A stretch of DNA of 7,257 nt. Source: Methanobacteriota archaeon (GTDB lineage Archaea; Thermoplasmatota; Poseidoniia; Poseidoniales; Thalassarchaeaceae). The position numbers and the translations under genes are program-made. Position 1 is the first letter of the stretch, and each line of letters starts with the position of its first letter. The stretch is taken from positions 10,050 through 17,306 of the forward strand of contig PAYF01000001.1 in NCBI GenBank assembly GCA_002714745.1, in the 5' to 3' direction. Below, one piece after another: positions 1 to 5,335 of the stretch. Below the pieces are notes generated by a model. It ran no database searches. It was not told the origin of the DNA and worked only from the letters and a program-made list of their open reading frames with translations.

Positions 1-1046
1 CCGCCGGTCAGCAAAACTCCCCCTTCCTGCTTGGCTAGGTCTACGTATCCACTGACCTTCTCCAGATGCTCTCTAGAAATCAATGCTCCGAGTTCAGTTG
101 ACTCGTCTGACGGATCCCCGACACGCATAGCCTCCACAGCATCGACGAATCGGTCGCGAAAATCGTCGTAGATTGAGTCCTCAACTAGTACCCGCGAGCC
201 GCACAGGCAAACCTGCCCCTGATTGAGAAATCCAGCCCTAACCACGCCCTCGACGGTAGACTCCATATCGCAGTCTGAGAACACGATGCTAGCATTCTTG
301 CCACCCAGTTCAAGACTGAGTTTCTTGAATGAAGGGGCGGCTGAAGTGGCCACCTTCTGGCCGGTGTCGGTACCTCCAGTGAATGAGACTAGATCGATAT
401 CATCGTGGGCAACCAGTGGAGCACCTGCTCCGGCGCCATCGCCGTGGACCAGGTTTACCACTCCGGCAGGCAGTCCAACGTCATCAATCACTTGCATGAG
501 AAGATCAGCAGTCATGGGAGTTAGTTCACTGGGCTTGCAGACCACGCAATTTCCCATCCCTATCGCCGGGGCGACCTTCCATGAGAGCAGGTAGAGAGGC
601 AGGTTCCACGGAGTGATGAGTGCGCCCACTCCTACCGGTTTGTGAACTACAAAGTTGGTGGCATCCTCCATCTCGAAAGTCTCCTGCTCTTGTTCGCGCA
701 GAAGCCCTGCGAAGAAGCGGAAGTTAGCTACAGAGCGATGCGCATCGACCGCTCTGGCAAGGGAGATTGGCTTGCCTGTGTCACGACTTTCCAAGGATGC
801 GATATCCTCGTAACGAGCCTCTAGAGAATCGGCTATTCGATCCAGCCAAGCAGATCTCTCTGAGAGACTGAGAGCACCCCATTCAGGCTGCGCGGCGCGT
901 GCCGCTATTACGGCGGAATCAACATCCTTAGTAGTGGAAAGGGGAACTCTAGCAAAGCGTTGTCCGGTAGCAGGCTCAAGCACATTCATCCACTCGTCAC
1001 CTGAGTGGTAGACGAACTTACCTCCGATGTAGTTGCGCAGATCCAT
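1..1046 (-). CDS. NAD(P)-dependent aldehyde dehydrogenase, ALDH8/2-aminomuconate-semialdehyde dehydrogenase-like (3' end cut by window)
   Basis: Oxidises an aldehyde to a carboxylate through a cysteine thiohemiacetal, with NAD(P)+ as acceptor in the cytosol. About 348 residues are present; the remaining C-terminal part (about 140 residues in typical ALDHs) lies beyond position 1. Visible landmarks are the oxyanion-hole Asn148 in TPWNLP, the cofactor-binding Lys171 in CKPSE, FTGG at 222-225, the general base Glu246 in LELGGKN, and the catalytic Cys280 in NQGQVCLC. The stretches NFRFFA (108-113), PWNLPLYLLSWK and GALISREHLEKV resemble human ALDH8A1 and bacterial 2-aminomuconate-semialdehyde dehydrogenases more than betaine- or succinate-semialdehyde enzymes; this is recalled family knowledge, not a search. 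The ATG shares a base with the upstream TGA (TGATG) and has a GGAGG site 7 bases before it, so it is probably translationally coupled. The ALDH assignment is very secure; the substrate is inferred. Confidence 0.96.
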   Translation of the reverse strand, partial: MDLRNYIGGKFVYHSGDEWMNVLEPATGQRFARVPLSTTKDVDSAVIAARAAQPEWGALSLSERSAWLDRIADSLEARYEDIASLESRDTGKPISLARAVDAHRSVANFRFFAGLLREQEQETFEMEDATNFVVHKPVGVGALITPWNLPLYLLSWKVAPAIGMGNCVVCKPSELTPMTADLLMQVIDDVGLPAGVVNLVHGDGAGAGAPLVAHDDIDLVSFTGGTDTGQKVATSAAPSFKKLSLELGGKNASIVFSDCDMESTVEGVVRAGFLNQGQVCLCGSRVLVEDSIYDDFRDRFVDAVEAMRVGDPSDESTELGALISREHLEKVSGYVDLAKQEGGVLLTG

Positions 1047-2230
1047 CAGGGACCCTCCATACCCTCGTTGGAGAATGGGTCAGAGCGAGTCATGCCCTCA
1101 GTGTACTCCTTCCAGTCGATGGTGAACCTGTCTCGATCAGGATCCCACTCATCCCAAGTTACAACGCTCTCTAAATCGTCGAGATATTGAGGAGGGACTA
1201 TCCTGGGTACGATGAACGCCTTCTGTCGGTGCAGTGGGTATGGGTTCCTGAGTTGGATTCCCAGGACTCCTAGCACTGCTCTGGCGACATACCATGTTGC
1301 CTGACTGTTCCAACCGTGTGCAATCTTGATTACAATCCCCAATCCCTCGGGCCAGTCAGGGTGGATGATTGAGAGTCCAAGAAGGCCATCTGCTCCCTCC
1401 TTGGCTAGCAGCATGCCCTCGCCTGCCTTCAGGCAAGTCGAGTCCAAGCGGTTGAATCCTCCAATCAAGTCAGGGTGGTTATTCATCGCACCCCAAATCC
1501 AATCATCGTCCCTCTCACGGGCGAGACCTGCGAAAAGCACAGCCAACTCATCCACCGTGTTGGAGACGGTAGGCAGGCCGCAACCGTCCTTCGCGACTCT
1601 CTGCGGCTCCCAGTCCGAATCTCCGAGCATTCCCCTCAGGACATCTAGATACATCGGGAACCACGGCGAACTAGGTAAGGTGTAGCCAGCTCTGTTGATG
1701 CCCATTCTCCGTAGTGCCTTCAGCATCGCTGCGTGCTCGCCCGAGCAAGTATGGAACCATCTGCGTGGGCGTCTGACCTGACGGCCGAACTGAATCAACG
1801 GAACATCCAAGGGACATTGCATCAGCCCCCATTCGGATTCTGAAAGAAGTGATTGGGCCGCTGCCACATGCTCGGTGTCGCCATTGTGGGATGAGCACGA
1901 GATAGCCAATTGCTCACTACTCAGGCCTTCTTCAGCTAAAGCGTCCTTGAATGTCTTCATCATCAGCGGCTTCATCATTGAGCGCCCGTAAACGAGAACA
2001 TTTCCTCCGAAAGAGTGGACAATCTCGGTACCGTGAGCCCAGGCAATTGCACCATGGATGGTATTCTCACTGACATCCATGCGTCGGAAATCTACCAGTG
2101 GCTCCCACTCTACGTCACGACCTGTCGCGATTCCGTCGTACTGTTCTCCGAGAGGATTGGTCGGATAGACAGCCGAGCCGGGCCTTCCCCGAGCCACACT
2201 GGATGGTTGCTCGCCGACATCCTCCTTCAT
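1046..2230 (-). CDS. L-asparaginase II-family (R. etli AnsA type) amidohydrolase with altered metal-site residue
   Basis: A 394-residue protein of the asparaginase II family (PF06089-like), serine-dependent amidohydrolases unrelated to E. coli-type asparaginases. Seen: the SxxK pair Ser84/Lys87 (GRSMMKP), the SCSSHNGDTEH block (111-121), HTCSGEH (160-166), DGCGLPT with Cys217, a HPDLIGG block (252-258) and AKEGADG with Lys277. In the Rhizobium etli enzyme a zinc ion is held by two Cys and the Lys of CSGKH; here both Cys are kept (162, 217) but that Lys is Glu165. The protein is longer than usual (about 330-350 residues), with about 45 extra N-terminal residues and an acidic, Trp-rich C-terminal tail (about 330-394). 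It starts 2 bases after the monooxygenase stop codon and has a GGAGG site 8 bases upstream. Asparagine may not be the substrate: inside a catabolic gene run it could cleave another amide or amine. Family assignment is confident, substrate unknown. Confidence 0.9.
   Translation of the reverse strand: MKEDVGEQPSSVARGRPGSAVYPTNPLGEQYDGIATGRDVEWEPLVDFRRMDVSENTIHGAIAWAHGTEIVHSFGGNVLVYGRSMMKPLMMKTFKDALAEEGLSSEQLAISCSSHNGDTEHVAAAQSLLSESEWGLMQCPLDVPLIQFGRQVRRPRRWFHTCSGEHAAMLKALRRMGINRAGYTLPSSPWFPMYLDVLRGMLGDSDWEPQRVAKDGCGLPTVSNTVDELAVLFAGLARERDDDWIWGAMNNHPDLIGGFNRLDSTCLKAGEGMLLAKEGADGLLGLSIIHPDWPEGLGIVIKIAHGWNSQATWYVARAVLGVLGIQLRNPYPLHRQKAFIVPRIVPPQYLDDLESVVTWDEWDPDRDRFTIDWKEYTEGMTRSDPFSNEGMEGP
1054..1058 (-). 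promoter_or_regulatory. Ribosome binding site (GGAGG) of the aldehyde dehydrogenase
   Basis: GGAGG on the minus strand lies inside the last codons of the asparaginase-like gene, 7 bases before the ATG at 1046. With the TGATG overlap it fixes this start and suggests re-initiation by the same ribosomes. Confidence 0.65.
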
Positions 2231-2231
2231 T

Positions 2232-3479
2232 TCACTCCCCTCCGTTCACTTGCGGTGCGACCTTAGTCATGAATGCCGTCATGTTCCTCATCACTCTCTC
2301 ACTATCGTGGTTGAAGAAGTCAAACCAGCACATTAATCGGTCTTCGGGATGAAATCTCTCGATAATCTGCTGACTCACTGTTTCGACGTTGCCAATCACA
2401 GCGTTATCCGTTGCTTTCTCTATCTTCGAAGGGTCTATTGTCCCCTCAAGAGCGCTCCAGTAAGTCCCCAGAGCCGCCTTCGCCTCTTGCATAGCCGCTC
2501 TATCTTGCTGTTCGGGAGTTAGCCCCTCCTCGTCATTGACGAACACCATGATGGTCCTGGGCATCATGCTTCGGGTCCAGTCTCCTCCGTCAGGATGGTA
2601 GCTCTCTGACATCCTCTCATGCGTCTGCTCGATTACATGAGGAGGGGTGATACTCAGGTTGAATACCTGCACGGGGAGATGCTTGTTGACCTCGACCTGC
2701 AAGGCTGAGTCGTGACTTCCCAAGACTAGGTTGAGCAGTTCTCTTCTCCAATCCTGAGGTATCGTCTTAATCTCCTCAAATTTGTATCTTCGCTCAATCT
2801 CTATCGATTCTGGAAGCGAATTCAGTCCCCTATCCGAGACTGCTGCCTGCTGAACCATCTCCCAGTCCTCATTGGAGCGGAAATGATCTTGAGTCAGAAT
2901 AGTAGGCCGAATATTCTCACTAGAAACTACTTCGCCCCTGAGTAAACGGAGAAATATCTCGGAGGCCTCTGCGAAGATCTGACCCCGAAGAGCCGGCCAC
3001 GCCTCCTCTTCCACAGCATCGCGCGGGACTATTCCGTACGGCCGAGCCATGAACTCGAAGCGCCCAGCGGAGAATCCAATGTGCAGCCTTCGTGACTCCC
3101 CCGGGTCGAGGCCATGTAGGGCGAGGAAAGACCCCACTCTCTCAGCCTGAGCTATTGGTCCACCAGAGGCTAGGATTGACATCACTGCACTGCCAACATC
3201 CATTCGATTGGTTCGAGCAAACATCTCCCTTGCTATTTGGAAGAAGTCTGTGCACAGCCCCACCTCACCAGGATAGTGAGGTACAACTGGCTTTGAATTA
3301 CGCTTCTGGATTTCCGTGGAGAGATGGGCTTGGGCAACCCATCCCACTCCAAATCCCAACTCGTCAGCCAACTCGACTTGATCGAAGAAGTTGGAGAACA
3401 TCTCGCGTTCACTTGGCGTGTAACCACTGGTATCGGGTGTCTGTGAGATCGAGAAGAAGACGTCGAAGCGCAAGCGCAT
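2232..3479 (-). CDS. Luciferase-like (LLM class) flavin-dependent monooxygenase
   Basis: A TIM-barrel flavin (FMN or F420) oxidoreductase of the bacterial luciferase-like superfamily, 415 residues from the ATG. Seen: an N-terminal strand (RFDVFFS), the helix and strand ELADELGFGVGWVAQAH that in the family carries the xxxEHH element, a central GSAVMSILASGGPIAQAERV block (about 96-115), RRLHIGFSAGRFEF and a C-terminal VIGNVETVSQQIIERF, the usual 'G(s)pe.V...i' element. Such proteins are usually 300-370 residues; the extra length sits in about 190-310, which shows no familiar motif. Three in-frame starts are close together: TTG 3485, GTG 3482 and ATG 3479. I chose ATG; a GAGGT 8 bases before the TTG means the longer forms are possible. 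It follows the SDR stop by 6 bases. It likely needs a flavin reductase encoded elsewhere. Probable role: oxygenation of the pathway substrate, which is unidentified. F420-dependent dehydrogenation is the alternative. Confidence 0.88.
   Translation of the reverse strand: MRLRFDVFFSISQTPDTSGYTPSEREMFSNFFDQVELADELGFGVGWVAQAHLSTEIQKRNSKPVVPHYPGEVGLCTDFFQIAREMFARTNRMDVGSAVMSILASGGPIAQAERVGSFLALHGLDPGESRRLHIGFSAGRFEFMARPYGIVPRDAVEEEAWPALRGQIFAEASEIFLRLLRGEVVSSENIRPTILTQDHFRSNEDWEMVQQAAVSDRGLNSLPESIEIERRYKFEEIKTIPQDWRRELLNLVLGSHDSALQVEVNKHLPVQVFNLSITPPHVIEQTHERMSESYHPDGGDWTRSMMPRTIMVFVNDEEGLTPEQQDRAAMQEAKAALGTYWSALEGTIDPSKIEKATDNAVIGNVETVSQQIIERFHPEDRLMCWFDFFNHDSERVMRNMTAFMTKVAPQVNGGE
2239..2243 (-). 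promoter_or_regulatory. Ribosome binding site (GGAGG) of the asparaginase-like gene
   Basis: GGAGG on the minus strand lies within the final codons of the monooxygenase, 8 bases before the ATG at 2230. It supports that ATG and therefore the reality of the N-terminal extension. Confidence 0.6.
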
Positions 3480-3485
3480 CACCAA

Positions 3486-4283
3486 TCAGATTGACCTCAT
3501 CCTGCCGCCGTCGACGGCCAGACTAACTCCGCGAATAGCCCCGCTTGAGGGAAGGCACAGGAAAGTGGCGGCGACAGCAGTTTCCAGAGGGCTGACTAGC
3601 CTCTGAATCGGAACTCCTCCCAGCCACCCCTCAGTGATATCCTTGACTGAATCCCCAGTCCTCTCTGAAATCGATGATGCCAGAGATCCTAGGCGGTCAG
3701 TATCGGTAAATCCGGGAAGTATATTGTTGATGGTGATGCATGGGTGGAGTTCGCGGGATAGCGACTTGGACCAGGATGCCATTGCTCCTCTCAGAGTGTT
3801 CGACAAGCCGATGTTGTCTATGGGCTCACGAACCGACGTCGAGATGATGTTGACTATCCTGCCGCTACCAGCTTCCTCCATACTGGGGGCGAGCATCTGT
3901 ACAATGGTGTGTGCAGCGTGAAGATGTCTTCGAAACGGCCCATCAAAGTCCTCGAGTGAGTTCTCCAGCAGAGCCCCTCCAGGAGGGCCTCCCGAGTTGT
4001 TCACGACAATCTGCACAACTCCCATCGAAGAGACTGCATCTCGGACCGCATCGATGTCTTCGAGATCCAGAACAATGGTCTCGTGTCCATCTCCATACAT
4101 CTCAGTGACCAATGAGTCAAGGCCACTCTGTGAGCGAGCACATGCGATAACACGGGCACCCGCGCGAGCTAGCATCAAAGCGCAAGCACGCCCTATGCCC
4201 TTCGACGCACCGCAGACAAGAGCAGTCTGCCCGCCTAGCGAGTCTTCAGCGAACGGAAATCCTTCATTCAACAATTCTTCCAT
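3486..4283 (-). CDS. Short-chain dehydrogenase/reductase family protein lacking the canonical YxxxK pair
   Basis: A 265-residue Rossmann-fold SDR. The dinucleotide-binding glycine motif is CGASKGIG (24-31), followed by a basic residue in CARS (Arg50) that could favour NADP(H). DLED follows at 73-76 and NNSGGPPGG at 95-103 replaces the usual NNAG. The catalytic-Ser region reads IISTSVREP (147-154). Where a classical SDR has YxxxK, this protein has SNTLR (Ser161, Arg165), followed by a normal helix to SLSREL. The end is standard: NNILPGFTDTDRL, then AVDGGRMRSI at the C-terminus. I recall a subfamily with SN..R at this position, some members lying beside aldehyde dehydrogenase and 3-hydroxyanthranilate dioxygenase genes in Bacteroidota; that is memory, not a search. 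The start ATG follows the formyltransferase stop by 8 bases and has GGTGA just upstream. It could be a reductase with changed chemistry, an isomerase-like enzyme or a cofactor-binding protein. Confidence 0.92.
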   Translation of the reverse strand: MEELLNEGFPFAEDSLGGQTALVCGASKGIGRACALMLARAGARVIACARSQSGLDSLVTEMYGDGHETIVLDLEDIDAVRDAVSSMGVVQIVVNNSGGPPGGALLENSLEDFDGPFRRHLHAAHTIVQMLAPSMEEAGSGRIVNIISTSVREPIDNIGLSNTLRGAMASWSKSLSRELHPCITINNILPGFTDTDRLGSLASSISERTGDSVKDITEGWLGGVPIQRLVSPLETAVAATFLCLPSSGAIRGVSLAVDGGRMRSI

Positions 4284-4287
4284 CTAA

Positions 4288-4292
4288 TCACC
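4288..4292 (-). promoter_or_regulatory. Ribosome binding site (GGTGA) of the SDR
   Basis: GGTGA on the minus strand begins in the last base of the formyltransferase TAG stop and ends 4 bases before the SDR ATG at 4283. It matches the GGTG-type sites common in archaea and selects this ATG. Confidence 0.55.
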
Positions 4293-5029
4293 TAATCCAC
4301 GTAGTGCGCGTAAGTCTGGTCCCTCAGTTTCTCTGCCACTGCCTCCAGAACCTCCTCCGGCGCGTTGCGGAAGGTAGGGTGTTCGCTATCACCTTGTGGT
4401 CTGCGCATCTCATCCCACTTTCCGGCTTCGTAAGCCATTAGAGCCTCCTTCATCAGGACACCGGCAAGGACCAGAGTCTCGTAGCACAGGTCCTCATAGT
4501 TCATTCCTCTCTTGACAGGGATTTCTCTTCTCATTAGTAACTCACCGGTGTCTATTCCATTGTCACAGAAGTGAGTGGATGAGCCTATTGGGATGTCATG
4601 ATAGACGCTCCAAGCCGGCGAGGCAGAGCCTCTGCAATCGGGAAGCAGTCCGGGATGAGAGTTGATTACCCCATCATCGGGATGGTCGAGAATATCTCCG
4701 CGGATGATTCTCGTGCCTCCGAAGACGATTAGATCTAGTGGCATATCTCCTATGTGCGGCATCACCTGCTCAGAGTTGTGAATCGGTACCTCGATGTGCG
4801 GCACATTCACTCCAGACTCAGCCAATTCGGCCAACTGCGCCTCAATCGTCGGAGCAATTGGATTGCCCTCAATCCGCTTGAGAAACTTCTCCCGCTCCTC
4901 ATCTCCTATGGCCGAATCTTCGGTGATGACTATCGCAGGGATGAATCCTTCAGACAGAATCTGGCTCAGCATCTCGCGTCCGTATGGATGCTCTTTCAGG
5001 AGCAGATATGCGAATCTCGGCTTGGCCAT
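4292..5029 (-). CDS. Stand-alone formyltransferase-fold protein (PF00551-like)
   Basis: A 245-residue protein with the fold of GART, methionyl-tRNA formyltransferase and sugar N-formyltransferases. The triad is intact: Asn123 and His125 in VINSHPGLLP followed by the RG of DCRG, and Asp160 in GIDTG. FGGTRIIRGDIL (103-114) and SSTHFCDNGIDTGELL (150-165) are typical. No C-terminal OB-fold domain of methionyl-tRNA formyltransferase is present; the protein ends in about 50 helical, charged residues including DSEHPTFRNAPEEV. That argues against initiator-tRNA formylation, which is also unexpected in an archaeon. It is the first gene of the five-gene run, after a 60-base non-coding gap. The ATG has only a weak GGGG-like site upstream. 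It may move a formyl group from 10-formyltetrahydrofolate to a small amine, run the reverse reaction, or act as a deformylase. Sugar-amine formylation is the main alternative. Substrate unknown. Confidence 0.88.
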   Translation of the reverse strand: MAKPRFAYLLLKEHPYGREMLSQILSEGFIPAIVITEDSAIGDEEREKFLKRIEGNPIAPTIEAQLAELAESGVNVPHIEVPIHNSEQVMPHIGDMPLDLIVFGGTRIIRGDILDHPDDGVINSHPGLLPDCRGSASPAWSVYHDIPIGSSTHFCDNGIDTGELLMRREIPVKRGMNYEDLCYETLVLAGVLMKEALMAYEAGKWDEMRRPQGDSEHPTFRNAPEEVLEAVAEKLRDQTYAHYVD

Positions 5030-5031
5030 GT

Positions 5032-5049
5032 CCCCGCTCTGCGGAGGGG
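5032..5049 (-). promoter_or_regulatory. Short GC hairpin immediately upstream of the formyltransferase start
   Basis: On the minus strand CCCCTCCGC-AGA-GCGGGG lies 2 bases before the ATG. It can fold as CCGC/GCGG with a three-base loop, then one bulged base and two more C-G pairs. In the mRNA it would cover the only GGGG available as a ribosome binding site. It could be a small translational control element, an operator, or chance in a GC-rich patch. Confidence 0.3.
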
Positions 5050-5055
5050 TCTTAG

Positions 5056-5075
5056 ATACCCGTTATTTTCGGTAT
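5056..5075. repeat. Inverted repeat flanking the candidate TATA box
   Basis: The plus strand reads ATACCCG, then TTATTTT, then CGGTAT. The arms pair over six bases with one extra C in the left arm. The spacer is the AT-rich element proposed as a TATA box, so a dimeric regulator bound here would block or modulate TBP binding. Short dyads arise by chance; position is the main argument. Confidence 0.35.
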
Positions 5076-5089
5076 ACAAATCTAAATTT

Positions 5090-5317
5090 TCAAGTTGGAT
5101 TCTCAACTAGATAATCGATGTACTGAATAACCTCATCCATCATTTCATCTGACAAATCCTTGTATGATTGTCCGAACTTGTGCTTGACACATATTGCCAC
5201 ATGTGCATATGGATTCCGACCACTAGGGTGACGATGAGAAGGCGGGAGTTTTCCAACCAATTTATCTCCCGCTTCCTGAATGTAAGCCCAGATCTTCTTT
5301 GAGTTCTCGGGAGTCAT
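5090..5317 (-). CDS. Small protein of unknown function (75 residues)
   Basis: I do not recognise a family. The protein is soluble-looking, with no signal peptide or membrane segment. Its composition looks like a real folded protein: a helical N-terminus (NSKKIWAYIQEAGDKL), a middle rich in Pro, His and Gly (KLPPSHRHPSGRNPYAHVAI), then CVKHKFGQSYKDLSDEM and a final amphipathic helix (DEVIQYIDYLVENP). Two His (28, 30), His39, Cys43 and His46 could bind a metal, but their spacing matches no known finger. The start ATG lies 18 bases after the aspS stop and has GGTGG 4 bases upstream, which rules out the earlier ATG at 5328 whose frame closes after four codons. It is probably co-transcribed with aspS. 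No similar-length open frame opposes it convincingly. Confidence 0.8.
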   Translation of the reverse strand: MTPENSKKIWAYIQEAGDKLVGKLPPSHRHPSGRNPYAHVAICVKHKFGQSYKDLSDEMMDEVIQYIDYLVENPT

Positions 5318-5321
5318 TGTG

Positions 5322-5326
5322 CCACC
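5322..5326 (-). promoter_or_regulatory. Ribosome binding site (GGTGG) of the 75-residue gene
   Basis: GGTGG on the minus strand lies in the 18-base gap after aspS, 4 bases before the ATG at 5317. It decides between this start and the out-of-frame ATG at 5328. Confidence 0.5.
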
Positions 5327-5335
5327 ATCCTGAAT

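Larger units (their letters stand above)
1..5029 (-). other. Candidate five-gene operon: formyltransferase, SDR, LLM monooxygenase, asparaginase-like, aldehyde dehydrogenase
   Basis: Five genes in one direction are separated by 8, 6, 1 and -1 bases. Downstream ribosome binding sites lie inside the upstream coding ends, and the only sizeable gap (5030-5089) is in front of the first gene. Monooxygenase, dehydrogenases and an amidase together look like a degradative route rather than housekeeping. The run continues past position 1 to an unknown extent. Confidence 0.75.
5030..5089 (-). promoter_or_regulatory. Intergenic region with probable promoter of the five-gene run
   Basis: This is the only non-coding gap over 20 bases in the window, between the stop of the 75-residue gene and the formyltransferase ATG. 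It is AT-rich at 5062-5089, unlike its GC-richer surroundings. Two archaeal TATA-like candidates are seen on the minus strand: GAAAATAA (centred near 5066, with CG before it like a BRE) and TTTGTATAC (near 5076). With the usual spacing of about 25 bases these would start transcription near 5041 or 5051, leaving a leader of about 10-20 bases. No run of T strong enough to call an archaeal terminator is present, so read-through from aspS is possible. Confidence 0.45.

Noticed and set aside
223..594. A 123-codon plus-strand open frame over the aldehyde dehydrogenase.
   Set aside because: Rich in Ser, Pro and Thr with no motif; the opposite strand encodes the clear ALDH catalytic residues here.
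3092..3526. A 144-codon plus-strand open frame opposite the monooxygenase start.
   Set aside because: Low-complexity Arg-rich ending, no ribosome binding site of note, and it crosses the junction of two convincing minus-strand genes.
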